Source: a virus. From it: a stretch of 64,000 nt of DNA. The DNA lies in the IMG/VR virus record IMGVR_UViG_3300036770_005084, positions 91,232 through 155,231 of that record, one strand, 5' to 3'. Each line of letters opens with the position of its first letter. Position 1 is the first letter of the stretch. Shown here piece by piece: positions 30,709 to 40,901 of this stretch. The position numbers and the translations under genes are program-made. The notes below the pieces were generated by a model. The model was not told the origin of the DNA, searched no databases, and was given only the letters and a program-made list of their open reading frames with translations.

Positions 30709-33700
30709 ATGGCTTTAGCGAGATTAGAAAATTTCCTTAAAAATTTAAGAGGAAATACTTTATATGTAGACCCTAATCAATTGGATGCATCAGATTCAAT
30801 TGAAAATAGAGGTAACTCTGCGTTAAGACCATTTAAGACCATTCAAAGAGCACTTTTAGAAGCAGTAAGATTTTCATACGTACAAGGAAATAATAACGAT
30901 CTTTTCGATCAAACCACTATTCTAATTTCTCCTGGAACTCACTATATTGATAATAGACCAGGGCATTATGTAAGTGGATCAATAATTAAAAACTATTCTG
31001 GTGGAAATTCTTCAATTCCAGAACTAGATTTGCAAAGTAATTTTAATATTACTGATTCCGATAACGTATTATATCCATATAACAGTGCCGAAGGTGGGGT
31101 AATAGTACCTAAAGGAGTTTCATTGGTAGCAACAGATCTTAGAAAAACTAAGATTAGACCATTATATGTTCCAGACCCAACTAATGATCTTATTCCAAGA
31201 TCTGCAATATTTAGAGTCACCGGAGGTTGTTATATATTTGGATTTTCCATTTTAGATGGAGATCCAAATGGAAATGTATATTATAATCCAGCAAGTGTAA
31301 CAAAAGTTGTTCCTAGTTATTCTCACCATAAACTAACTGCATTTGAGTATGCAGATGGAAAGAATAATCTGGTAAGAGTTGGAACAAATCTAGGTAAAAC
31401 AGACCTAGATATGTATTACTATAAAATATCTCTAGGATATGGAAATAGTGCTGGTGCTCCAGTAATTATTGATGGATATGATGATCTACAACTAAACATA
31501 GAAGAAACAAGAATAGTTGGAGATCTTGGTCGTGGATCTATAGTAATTGAAAACATTTATGCAGGTGATGGAGTTAATTCTTCAAACGTAATTACTGTAA
31601 AGACCGCATCTGACCATGGATTTTCCCCACTAACATCGATTTTAATTTCTGGGGTGGGATCAAATCTTCAGCAGCAAGCAGAGTATAATGGACCATTTAC
31701 AGTTGCTCAGGTTATTAGTTCTACTGAGTTCACATACAGATTGACAAATGATCCAGAATCATCTCTAAATCCTGGAATTGATAGTCTTTCCAATGTAAAA
31801 TCTGTATCAGACACAGTATCATCTGGTTCTCCATACGTATTTAATTGTAGTCTTAAATCTGTTTATGGCATGAATGGTCTTCATGCAGATGGTAATAAGG
31901 CAACTGGATTTAAGAGTATAGTTACTGCACAGTTTACAGGTATTTCATTACAAAAAGATGATAGGGCATTTGTAATTTATAATGATGCTTCTGGTTCATA
32001 TAATGATTTTACTTTTGCAGGTGAAAATACATTTCTACATCAAAATTCTAGATCAATTTATAATCCAGAGTGGGAAAGTTTTCATATAAAAGCATCAAAT
32101 GATGCGTTTATTCAGTGTGTTTCAATTTTTGCCATTGGATATGCAAAGCAGTTTATTGCTGATGATGGTGGAGACCAAAGCATTACTAACTCAAACAGTA
32201 ATTTCGGTGCTATAGCACTTTCCTCTAGAGGATTTAAGGATTATGAGTTAGCAAAAGATAATCATGGTTTTATTACTCATATTATTCCTCCAAAAGAAAT
32301 TAGTGAAGAAGAAATTATTGTAAGATGTTTACCAATAGATGTAGAATCAACTACAACAAGGGGATTAAGTAATAATTATACAAGGATTTATTTAGATGGA
32401 TATGATAATGCATTAGATCCACCAAAAACATCTTTCCGTGGATATAAATTGGGTGGGAAATTAAATGACACTATAAATTATACTAATGATGGTGTTGTTT
32501 ATAGTGCTATAGTATCACCAAATTATAAAACTGAAGTAACTGTAACCAATATAACATCAAGTGTTTTTACAATAGATACACCACTTACAATAGGGTCAGT
32601 TACTGGCATTAATACTTCTCAAGCAGTTAGAATTATTTCAAATGATGGACTATTGCCAGATGGGTTAGAGCATCATAGACTTTATTATATTAATGGAGAG
32701 ACTAATCTAACAACCACTACATTTACTTTATCTGAAAATATATTTAATAGTACTGTTAGTGATTCTATTGTAGAAATTAAAAATCAAATAGGAGCAACTT
32801 CTAATAATTTAAAACTTGTAAGTAAAGTATCTGATAGATCTGCCGGACAACCAGCATCACCAGTTCAATATGACACAATAAATGGTCAATGGTATGTTCA
32901 AATTATATCAAATGCGGCATTTATTAGTGCTATGAATGGAATAGGTGCGATTACATTTTATATTGAAAGAGCACTAGATTCTAGAGAAATTAAAGACAAA
33001 ATTTATAAAGCAAGATATGTAATACCTAAGGAATCTATTGGAGCATCTGCACCATCAATTGGATTTATTCTTCAAAATTCTACAAGTGGTATAAGTTCTG
33101 CGTTAACATTGCCATCTTCTTCTATTTCTGATATAGATGAAACTAGAAATTCAAATCAAATTATAGATGCCTGGGCATCGTATAGTCCAGGATTTACCAG
33201 TTATGCATATGTAAGAACTAAATATCCACACAAATTATTTCCAGGATGTAAGGTAAACATATATGATCTCAAGAGTTCTAATGAACCAAACCCAGTAGGT
33301 TTAGGGACTGGAACTGGATTTAACGGTTCATTTATTGTCGATCTTGTTCCAAATGATGTTGTTTTCAGATATCAAATTCTTGCAAATCCTGGAAATATAA
33401 CTACAATTGATGATACTGCTATAACTACTTGGTTAATTTCAAATGATTGTAATGAGGCAACATTTAGGGTTCCTCCATATACAGTTTCTGAAGATACTAA
33501 TGTTAGATCAAATCTTCCATATTTTACATGTGAAAAGGTATTTAATGATTATCAAATATATGGAGTAGATACAATTCAAGAGTATAATTATGGAGTTTCA
33601 GATGGTGTCTATCATTTAACTTTAAATGCATTTAAAAATAGACCCAGTGTATTTCCATTCAATATAGAGGACTTAAAATTATCCCAAAGCATTGAAAATT

Positions 33701-35994
33701 TATATCCTACAGCAGATAAAGACAATGTAGTTTCTGATCCACTACCAACAAAATCAGTTGCGTCCAGAAAAATTATCGGAAAGGTAGATATTAATGATTT
33801 GGAGAAAAGTGTAACTAAAGAAACATTCTCCGAATTTATTAAGGATTTTGGTATTGGTAAAAGAGTAAATTCTATTACATTTAATAGTGGTACTGGAACT
33901 TGTACATTAACAACTTTATATAATCATGGTCTTGGTGGAATAAGAACCTTATCGGTTACAACTGCAGGATCTGGTTTTGTTAATGGTACTTGGTATGATA
34001 TTCCTCTTTGTGGTGGATCTGGTGAAAATGCAACCGCAGTAGTCACTGTAACATCGGGAGTAGTGTCAGATGTTCAAATTTCAAATCCAGGATCAGGATA
34101 TTCTGTTGGAAATTCATTAACTATAAGAGGAATACCACATTCCTCAACAAGTGCAGCATCTGCCAATGTTTCTGTAAACGCTATTTTAAATAATACTTTA
34201 GACTCTATACAAATAATTGGATCTACTAATCCAGATAATGACGGGTTCTTCCCAATAACTAGCATCACTAAAGATACAATTGTATATACCAACTCACTTG
34301 GAGTCACAGAATCCAATTCAAATGCCTCTGTAATTATATCTGGATCTAGAAATACTGTCTCTTCGGTTTCAGGAACTACCGATACTGAAATTACTTCATC
34401 CTCCCGTCATTCATTGACTGCAGGAAATAAAGTATATTTTGAATCAACTAATCAAACATTTGATGTACTTTCAGTAGTATCTCCAACAAAATTCAAAGTT
34501 TCTGGTAATGCATCAAGTACAAATTCTAGTAATTTTTACCAGATTGCATTAGCACCATCATTTAGATCTTCAGATCAAACCTTAGAAAATGTATCAGGAA
34601 GGCATTATCCACTTCTTGGAGATTATAATTATAGAACTTCGAATAATTCTGTTGGTGAGATGACACTTACATCATCAAGTGTAAATATTAGCAACACATC
34701 CGGATTGAAGAAGGGTGATTATGTTCAAATTGATGATGAAATACTTTTAATCACTTTAGTAAGTGGTTCTGCAATTAATGTAAAGAGAGGATTATTCAAT
34801 ACTGCAATTACAACTCATACTAGAAATACATTAGTTAAATTACTAAGATCTATTCCAGTAGAGTTGAGAAGAAACTCAATCTTACGTGCATCTGGACATA
34901 CTTTTGAGTATACTGGATTTGGTCCTGGAAACTACTCTACTGGTATGCCAACAAACCAAGATAGAGTTCTTTCAACAGATGAGACTTTAATATCACAAGC
35001 ACTATCAACAAGAGGTGGTACAGTATTATATACAGGAATGAATAGTGACGGTGAATTCTTTATTGGAAAGAAAAAGATAAATGCTTTAACTGGAGATGAA
35101 GAATTTGTAGGAATACCAGAAGGTGTATCTGGAGATCAAACTACTTTTGATGATCTTACTGTAAGTAATCTGACAGTTTTAGTATCATTAAATGCTGTTA
35201 GTGCTGAAACAACATTAGGTGAGACAATAATTACAGAAAACCTGGAAGTTCTTGGAGATGCTGGAACAACTAATTTATTTGCTTCTGGAATTGTTACCGC
35301 AACTTCCGTTATAGCAAACGATTTAACAGTTATTACTGATGCTGATATTCAAGGGTCATTGAATGTAGATTTAAACTTAACAGTTTCAGGTCATACTGAT
35401 TTAGACAATGTTACTGCAGGAATTGTTACTGCGACTGAATTCATTGGTCGTGGAATTACACCAAAAGGAGGAATTATTCTTTGGAGTGGATCTACCTCAT
35501 CAGCAGAAGCATTACAACCAAATTGGGCATTATGTGATGGAAGAACTGTAAATGGGGTAACAACTCCAAATCTCACAAATAAATTTGTTATTGTTGCTGG
35601 ATCAAGTTATCCGGTCGGATCTACTGGTGGTTCTGCAACAGTGTCATTGAATAAAGATAATCTTCCAGCACATAATCATGGTGGTGGTGGAACTTCAACT
35701 TTTACTACTGTTGAAAACGGTACTCATAGTCATGGTATTACTGATCCCGGACATAGACATGGATATGATAAGTTGACAGATAAACATGATGCAGGTGGTG
35801 ATACTGATGAGGTTTGGAGAAACTCTGAGGAAAAAAATACAACCAATCAAACTACTGGAATTTCAATTAATGAAGGTGGTGCCCATACTCATGATGTTAC
35901 AGTATCATATACAATTAACACTGAAGGATCAGGAATTGCCCACGACAACATGCCACCATACTATGCACTTGCCTATATTATGAGAACTGCATAA
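30709..35994 (+). CDS. very large virion appendage protein with beta-helix regions and C-terminal tail-collar domain
   Basis: A 1761-residue beta-rich protein. The N-terminus has a pectate-lyase-like start (TLYVDPNQLDASDS; NSALRPFKTIQRALLEAV, residues about 17-55). A GSGY-type beta module occurs near residues 1085-1140. The C-terminal about 180 residues are a phage tail-collar domain: PKGGIILWSGS, ALCDGRTV, LPAHNHGGGG with several His-Gly pairs, and the end NMPPYYALAYIMRT, as in T4 gp12. It is probably a baseplate short-fibre or wedge-pin protein; gp10 or gp12 are possible counterparts. Late promoters stand at both ends. Confidence 0.7.
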   Translation: MALARLENFLKNLRGNTLYVDPNQLDASDSIENRGNSALRPFKTIQRALLEAVRFSYVQGNNNDLFDQTTILISPGTHYIDNRPGHYVSGSIIKNYSGGNSSIPELDLQSNFNITDSDNVLYPYNSAEGGVIVPKGVSLVATDLRKTKIRPLYVPDPTNDLIPRSAIFRVTGGCYIFGFSILDGDPNGNVYYNPASVTKVVPSYSHHKLTAFEYADGKNNLVRVGTNLGKTDLDMYYYKISLGYGNSAGAPVIIDGYDDLQLNIEETRIVGDLGRGSIVIENIYAGDGVNSSNVITVKTASDHGFSPLTSILISGVGSNLQQQAEYNGPFTVAQVISSTEFTYRLTNDPESSLNPGIDSLSNVKSVSDTVSSGSPYVFNCSLKSVYGMNGLHADGNKATGFKSIVTAQFTGISLQKDDRAFVIYNDASGSYNDFTFAGENTFLHQNSRSIYNPEWESFHIKASNDAFIQCVSIFAIGYAKQFIADDGGDQSITNSNSNFGAIALSSRGFKDYELAKDNHGFITHIIPPKEISEEEIIVRCLPIDVESTTTRGLSNNYTRIYLDGYDNALDPPKTSFRGYKLGGKLNDTINYTNDGVVYSAIVSPNYKTEVTVTNITSSVFTIDTPLTIGSVTGINTSQAVRIISNDGLLPDGLEHHRLYYINGETNLTTTTFTLSENIFNSTVSDSIVEIKNQIGATSNNLKLVSKVSDRSAGQPASPVQYDTINGQWYVQIISNAAFISAMNGIGAITFYIERALDSREIKDKIYKARYVIPKESIGASAPSIGFILQNSTSGISSALTLPSSSISDIDETRNSNQIIDAWASYSPGFTSYAYVRTKYPHKLFPGCKVNIYDLKSSNEPNPVGLGTGTGFNGSFIVDLVPNDVVFRYQILANPGNITTIDDTAITTWLISNDCNEATFRVPPYTVSEDTNVRSNLPYFTCEKVFNDYQIYGVDTIQEYNYGVSDGVYHLTLNAFKNRPSVFPFNIEDLKLSQSIENLYPTADKDNVVSDPLPTKSVASRKIIGKVDINDLEKSVTKETFSEFIKDFGIGKRVNSITFNSGTGTCTLTTLYNHGLGGIRTLSVTTAGSGFVNGTWYDIPLCGGSGENATAVVTVTSGVVSDVQISNPGSGYSVGNSLTIRGIPHSSTSAASANVSVNAILNNTLDSIQIIGSTNPDNDGFFPITSITKDTIVYTNSLGVTESNSNASVIISGSRNTVSSVSGTTDTEITSSSRHSLTAGNKVYFESTNQTFDVLSVVSPTKFKVSGNASSTNSSNFYQIALAPSFRSSDQTLENVSGRHYPLLGDYNYRTSNNSVGEMTLTSSSVNISNTSGLKKGDYVQIDDEILLITLVSGSAINVKRGLFNTAITTHTRNTLVKLLRSIPVELRRNSILRASGHTFEYTGFGPGNYSTGMPTNQDRVLSTDETLISQALSTRGGTVLYTGMNSDGEFFIGKKKINALTGDEEFVGIPEGVSGDQTTFDDLTVSNLTVLVSLNAVSAETTLGETIITENLEVLGDAGTTNLFASGIVTATSVIANDLTVITDADIQGSLNVDLNLTVSGHTDLDNVTAGIVTATEFIGRGITPKGGIILWSGSTSSAEALQPNWALCDGRTVNGVTTPNLTNKFVIVAGSSYPVGSTGGSATVSLNKDNLPAHNHGGGGTSTFTTVENGTHSHGITDPGHRHGYDKLTDKHDAGGDTDEVWRNSEEKNTTNQTTGISINEGGAHTHDVTVSYTINTEGSGIAHDNMPPYYALAYIMRTA

Positions 35995-35997
35995 ATA
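35990..35997 (+). promoter_or_regulatory. late promoter overlapping a stop codon
   Basis: CATAAATA; its TAA is the stop of the 1761-residue gene. It lies 30 nt upstream of the ATG at 36028. Confidence 0.6.
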
Positions 35998-36007
35998 AGT
36001 TTATAAA

Positions 36008-36027
36008 CAGGGGGATAGTGGAACCCA
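36008..36027 (+). repeat. duplicated leader element, copy 1
   Basis: A 20-nt stretch, identical to 40879-40898, holding the RBS-like GGGGGA and running up to the start codon of the 1478-residue gene. The late motif before it is also similar at both sites. Confidence 0.8.
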
Positions 36028-39000
36028 ATGGCTTCACAAGATACTTTTTTCAAAGTTAAAACTGGTTTAGGTGTAGGTACAAATACTTTATATGCTGACG
36101 CACAAACTCAAAGAGTTAGTATTGGTGATACAGTAGGTTTATATACCCTTGATGTTTATGGAGATTCTTATTATAATGATAATTTATATGTAGATAATAG
36201 GGTTGGTGTTGGAACTACTGTTCCACATCAACAATTAGATGTTAGGGGTGTAGGTATATTTTCTGGTGTTGGAGTAGGAGTAACTGAACCTAAGCAAAGA
36301 TTTCAAGTAAATGGGCAAGATCCATTTAACCCAGGAGACAGACCAGTAGTAATTACTGGATTTGGTTCATTAGGAATAAACCGATTAAATCCAGTACATC
36401 CATTTGATTTTGTAGGTTATGGAAATAGTGATTCAGTTGTTATTACTGGTCTTGCCTCTGTCGGAATTAGAACTTATAGTCCATTACATCCAGTCCACAT
36501 CGTTGGAATTTCAACAGATGATACTACAGATGTAGTTATAGATTTATCTGGATATGTTGGAATCAATACTTTATTTCCACAATTTGGATTAGATGTATTC
36601 AATAGAGATGTAAGAATATTAGGTTTTGCTACAATTACTAGAGAATCTGTAGGAATATCTACAATTGGAGTTGCATATATTGGTATTGCTTCAATTGGAT
36701 TTGAGAATGTAGGAGTATCAACTATTGGTATTGCTTCAATTGGGTTTGAAAATGTAGGTGTTTCTACAATTGGTATTGCTACTATTGGATTTGAAAACGT
36801 AGGAGTATCAACTATTGGTATTGCCACGATATCTTTTGAAAACGTAGGTGTATCAACTATTGGTATTGCTACTATTGGATTTGAAAACGTAGGAGTATCA
36901 ACTATTGGTATTGCTACTATTGGATTTGAAAACGTAGGGTTTTCTACAATTGGCATTGCCAGCATCAGATTTGAAACTGTTGGTGTATCCACTATTGGTA
37001 TTGCTACTATAAGATTTGAAAATGTAGGTGTTTCTACAATTGGCATTGCCAGTATCAGATTCGAAAATGTAGGTGTATCAACTATTGGTATTGCCAGTAT
37101 CAGATTTGAAGAAGTTGGTGTATCAACTATTGGTATTGCTACTATTGGATTCGAAAACGTAGGAGTATCAACTATTGGTATTGCTACTATTGGATTCGAA
37201 AACGTAGGAGTATCAACTATTGGTATTGCTACTATTGGATTCGAAAACGTAGGAGTATCAACTATTGGTATTGCTACTATTGGATTTGAAAACGTAGGAG
37301 TATCAACTATTGGTATTGCTACTATTGGATTTGAAAACGTAGGAGTATCAACTATTGGTATTGCTACTATTGGATTTGAAAACGTAGGGTTTTCTACAAT
37401 TGGTATTGCTACTATTGGATTCGAAAACGTAGGAGTATCAACTATTGGTATTGCCACAATATCTTTTGAAAACGTAGGAGTATCAACTATTGGTATTGCT
37501 ACTATTGGATCAGAAACTGTAATTGATTCTGAAATTGAAAGATTACTTGTAACAGGAATAACTACAACTGCAAAATTAGATGTTGGTATTGGTGCAACTC
37601 TAATTAGAGCAAGAGGATTTGGAATAACTACAGTAAGAGATCTTGATGGGGAATTTGTAAAAGAAATAAATCCAATTGTTGGTATTGCAACAACAGAACC
37701 AACTAGAACTTTAGATATTGCCGGAGATCTGAGAGTTCGTGGTGAAGTAATTGATTCAAACAATAATGTAGGATTTGCATACTCTGTACTTGCATCTGGT
37801 GGGTCTCCAGGAATATCTGGAAGATTTTTTGATGCTGCAAACTTACTATTAAGAAACAAAGAGTTTATCTCTGAAGAAATCGTAGGACTCATCACAAGTG
37901 CGAATGGACCATTTGGTGTATATGGTCCAAACTTTGATTATGGTCCAGTTGGTGTTCAAACTGGACGAGAAAAATGTAAGAGAGACATTGGATTTATAAT
38001 AGATGCAGTTGCATTTGATATTACGAAGGGTGGAAATTCCAAATCTGTAGGTGCTGGAGTCTCATATTCACTAGGAAATTATCTCGAAAGTAGTGTTCCT
38101 CCACCAACTGGACTGGATGGATATCTAGGTGGATACGTAAAGTTTGCTACAATTGTTGGAATTAATTCAATTGCACATTTAGCAAGACATATTGTAAATA
38201 ATTCCCCAATTCCAAATTCATATCAGAATAATGTTACTCAATTAATTGATCCTGAAATTCTTGCTGATGGAGATTCAAATACTGATCCAAATGGATGTGC
38301 TAATGTAGTTTCTGCAATTTATAGTGCTGTTGGCATTGTTACTACTATTATTAATAATGGAAGTATAAACGGAACAGGAATTACAACTAACTTCCCATCA
38401 GGAAAACTTGAATGGCAACCACCAGGACCTAGAATTGGAAATGAATGGTTTGTAAATAAACTTGGTGATGATAGAAATAATGGAACTGGTCCAGGAGATG
38501 CTTTCTTAACTATTAAGAGAGCAGCAGAAGTTGCAGAACCAGGTGATACAATTAAAGTATTTGCCGGATTATATGTTGAAGATGGTCCAATATCACTAAA
38601 TGAAAGAGTTGCAGTTATTGGAGAAGATCTAAGAAGAACTCTTGTTACAACTAAAGATTTAACTGATTTATTCTATGTAAAGAGGGGTTGTTATATTGCA
38701 CAAATGTCTTTTGTTGGACCTAGCAGTCCGGGAAGGGCAATGGTTTCTTTCCCAACTGTTGGATATGGATATGCTGATGGTACTGATGAAAATTGGCAAT
38801 CCCCATATGTACAAAACTGTACCAATTTTGTACCAGATAGCATTGGAATGAGGATTGATGGAAACCGTGCTGGTGGGTTTAAGAGTATGGTTCTTGATGC
38901 TTATACCCAATATAATCAAGGTGGAATTGGAGTATCAATTACCAACTTTGGATATGCTCAGTTAGTATCTTTATTTACAATTTGTTGTGATACTGCTGTA

Positions 39001-40464
39001 TTCTGCGATACTGGTGGTGTATGTGATCTAAACAACTCAAACTCATCTTTTGGTAATTTTGGTCTTGTAGCAAATGGTGCCACACCACTTCAATATACAG
39101 GAACAGTTGTAAAAATTCCAGATGGAGACAATGTTGACAGATTAGAAATTAATGTTGGTATTGGAGCATCTCAAGAATTTATCGATTCAGTTGAATTATT
39201 GAAAGCAAATAAAGATTTTATTGCTTCTGAAGTTGTAGGATTTATAACAAGCACTGATGGTCCATTTGGAGCAAATGGTCAATATTTTGATTATGGTGGT
39301 GCACCCAAGGGAAGAGATTTATGTAGAAGAGATAGCAAACTTATCATAGATTCAATAACTGCAGACATTTTAACATTGTCAAATCAAAATTCAATTTATG
39401 CTGGTTTAGCATATAGAGATTCTGAGACTGGAGAATTAACATACTTAGATGAAAGGTCTGTTCCTGTTGGATTTAACACTGGGTATGTTGTAGATGCAGA
39501 AATTGCTGCATTAGAATTCATTGCAGGTATTTCAACTTATATTGTTAGAAATATATCTGTCCCTAAGAGTTATCAGACTGGAGTTGGATCATTCCCCCAA
39601 GTAAAAATAACTGGATTAAGTACATCTTCATTAATTGACAATTTTATAGAAAATAGAATTGGCATTATTACTAGTATTATTGGCATTGGTACTCAAGCAG
39701 TTCCAGAAACAATATTACCAAAAGGACAAAGACCGTATGATGGACAAATTGCTGTTATTGATAGTCAGTATTATTTCATAAGTAGAATTGAGATTACGAA
39801 TCCAGGATCTGGTTATGATCCAACAGTTCCAGTAGAAGTTTTTATTGATTTCCCAGATAATTCTGAATTTTTTGTTCCTGCAGAAGCAGCAATTTTTGAA
39901 ACTAATATCAATTTAGATGGTACTATTAATTCTGTGGAAGTTCTTGTATCTGGAACTGGTTATTCAGAAACTCCTCCAAATGTAATAATTTCACCTCCAG
40001 CAGGTATTGGTGTGACGGCAACAGCAGTGGCAGTTATGGAAAAATATTTCTTCAATCCAGTTTCTGCAACTCCTGTTTCTGTAGGTGGAACAACCACTGT
40101 CGTATTTGATGAATTTATTACATATGCTTCTCCAGATAGACCAGATCTACTCGGTGTTGGTTCTACAGTATTTTTCTTCCAAGCAAGTAAAATCATTGCA
40201 AGTAGCATTACATTTGAATACGTTGGTACGGGCATAAATATTGTTAATGCTGTACCATCTAAAGGTGCTGTTCCTATTACAGAAAATGAAATTGTTGCTA
40301 CAAATGGAGGAAAAGTTCCATTCACAAGTACCGATCAAGGAGGTAACTTCAAGATTAGTGAAGGTATTACAATTAATCAAAATACCGGAACTATTTCAGG
40401 TCAGGCATTCAGTAAGAGTTTGCAAGCAGAAGTAACACCACTAATCATTGCACTACAATCATAA
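36028..40464 (+). CDS. large repeat-containing virion protein (1478 aa) with pentad repeats and beta-helix
   Basis: A structural protein. The N-terminal 200 residues have fibre-shaft motifs (VGVGTTVPHQQLDVRG). Residues about 206-495 are 19 tandem 15-mers of the type VGVSTIGIATIGFEN. A duplicated domain occurs twice (about 615-745 and 1050-1190: LLLRNKEFISEEIVGLITS...GPFGVYG versus LLKANKDFIASEVVGFITS...GPFGANG). Between them lies a pectate-lyase-like beta-helix (WFVNKLGDDRNNGTGPGDAF, about 808). A GSGY module lies near 1260-1320. Likely a long fibre or baseplate-wedge appendage. Late transcription. Confidence 0.75.
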   Translation: MASQDTFFKVKTGLGVGTNTLYADAQTQRVSIGDTVGLYTLDVYGDSYYNDNLYVDNRVGVGTTVPHQQLDVRGVGIFSGVGVGVTEPKQRFQVNGQDPFNPGDRPVVITGFGSLGINRLNPVHPFDFVGYGNSDSVVITGLASVGIRTYSPLHPVHIVGISTDDTTDVVIDLSGYVGINTLFPQFGLDVFNRDVRILGFATITRESVGISTIGVAYIGIASIGFENVGVSTIGIASIGFENVGVSTIGIATIGFENVGVSTIGIATISFENVGVSTIGIATIGFENVGVSTIGIATIGFENVGFSTIGIASIRFETVGVSTIGIATIRFENVGVSTIGIASIRFENVGVSTIGIASIRFEEVGVSTIGIATIGFENVGVSTIGIATIGFENVGVSTIGIATIGFENVGVSTIGIATIGFENVGVSTIGIATIGFENVGVSTIGIATIGFENVGFSTIGIATIGFENVGVSTIGIATISFENVGVSTIGIATIGSETVIDSEIERLLVTGITTTAKLDVGIGATLIRARGFGITTVRDLDGEFVKEINPIVGIATTEPTRTLDIAGDLRVRGEVIDSNNNVGFAYSVLASGGSPGISGRFFDAANLLLRNKEFISEEIVGLITSANGPFGVYGPNFDYGPVGVQTGREKCKRDIGFIIDAVAFDITKGGNSKSVGAGVSYSLGNYLESSVPPPTGLDGYLGGYVKFATIVGINSIAHLARHIVNNSPIPNSYQNNVTQLIDPEILADGDSNTDPNGCANVVSAIYSAVGIVTTIINNGSINGTGITTNFPSGKLEWQPPGPRIGNEWFVNKLGDDRNNGTGPGDAFLTIKRAAEVAEPGDTIKVFAGLYVEDGPISLNERVAVIGEDLRRTLVTTKDLTDLFYVKRGCYIAQMSFVGPSSPGRAMVSFPTVGYGYADGTDENWQSPYVQNCTNFVPDSIGMRIDGNRAGGFKSMVLDAYTQYNQGGIGVSITNFGYAQLVSLFTICCDTAVFCDTGGVCDLNNSNSSFGNFGLVANGATPLQYTGTVVKIPDGDNVDRLEINVGIGASQEFIDSVELLKANKDFIASEVVGFITSTDGPFGANGQYFDYGGAPKGRDLCRRDSKLIIDSITADILTLSNQNSIYAGLAYRDSETGELTYLDERSVPVGFNTGYVVDAEIAALEFIAGISTYIVRNISVPKSYQTGVGSFPQVKITGLSTSSLIDNFIENRIGIITSIIGIGTQAVPETILPKGQRPYDGQIAVIDSQYYFISRIEITNPGSGYDPTVPVEVFIDFPDNSEFFVPAEAAIFETNINLDGTINSVEVLVSGTGYSETPPNVIISPPAGIGVTATAVAVMEKYFFNPVSATPVSVGGTTTVVFDEFITYASPDRPDLLGVGSTVFFFQASKIIASSITFEYVGTGINIVNAVPSKGAVPITENEIVATNGGKVPFTSTDQGGNFKISEGITINQNTGTISGQAFSKSLQAEVTPLIIALQS
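36646..37515 (+). repeat. 45-bp tandem repeats (about 19 units) encoding 15-residue repeats
   Basis: Near-identical 45-bp units encode VGVSTIGIATIGFEN with small variants (ASI, RFE, ISF). Each unit splits into three pentads of the form G-[VIF]-x-[TN]-[IV]. Several adjacent units (about 37140-37380) are almost identical in DNA, which suggests recent expansion. Confidence 0.95.
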
Positions 40465-40470
40465 TCTATT

Positions 40471-40863
40471 ATGGCACAACAACCGTTAAATACGTATAAA
40501 ACAGTTTCTGGAGTAGTAACTACTATATTAGATGGTAGTGGATCAGAAATTTATAGAACAAAAACTGGATACACAAGTATTGTGCTCTATGGTCAAGTTG
40601 CTAATACTGGTTCTGGTATTGGAACAGTATCATTTTACCATCAAAGAGAAACTAGAACTCAATCTGGGGTATCTACTGAATTGAATGAACTAATCTATCA
40701 AATACAAGTTCCTCCAAATGATGCTATAGTTTTATTAGATGGTAGATTAGTTCTTGAAAGAACTGCACTGAAGAGTGATTCTATTAGGTTAGTAGGAATA
40801 TCAACTCAGACACCAAATCATTTAAAATATACTATTAGTATACTAGAGACATTAAATCAGTAA
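40471..40863 (+). CDS. small virion-type beta protein (130 aa)
   Basis: A 130-residue beta-sandwich-like protein: VVTTILDGSGSEIYRTKTGY (residues about 14-33), then ANTGSGIGTVSFYHQRE and IQVPPNDAIVLLDGRLVLE (about 75-93). It lies between two giant fibre genes and is cotranscribed with the 1478-residue gene (6-nt gap). The shape suits a small decoration or fibre-joint protein. Function not established from sequence. Confidence 0.7.
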   Translation: MAQQPLNTYKTVSGVVTTILDGSGSEIYRTKTGYTSIVLYGQVANTGSGIGTVSFYHQRETRTQSGVSTELNELIYQIQVPPNDAIVLLDGRLVLERTALKSDSIRLVGISTQTPNHLKYTISILETLNQ

Positions 40864-40869
40864 TAAATA
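40862..40869 (+). promoter_or_regulatory. late promoter overlapping a stop codon
   Basis: AATAAATA overlapping the TAA stop (40861-40863) of the 130-residue gene. It is followed by the duplicated leader element and the collagen-like fibre gene. Confidence 0.55.
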
Positions 40870-40878
40870 AATCTATAA

Positions 40879-40898
40879 CAGGGGGATAGTGGAACCCA
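40879..40898 (+). repeat. duplicated leader element, copy 2
   Basis: Identical over 20 nt to 36008-36027; three bases (40899-40901) separate it from the ATG at 40902. It contains the GGGGGA ribosome-binding stretch. Confidence 0.8.
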
Positions 40899-40901
40899 AC
40901 C

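Noticed and set aside
36646-37515. CRISPR-like array
   Set aside because: The 45-bp units are contiguous, in frame and protein-coding, with no spacers and no cas genes.
36474-37895. A 473-residue minus-strand frame opposite the 45-bp repeats
   Set aside because: It mirrors the repeat array and has no RBS, promoter or domain; the plus-strand gene is continuous across it.
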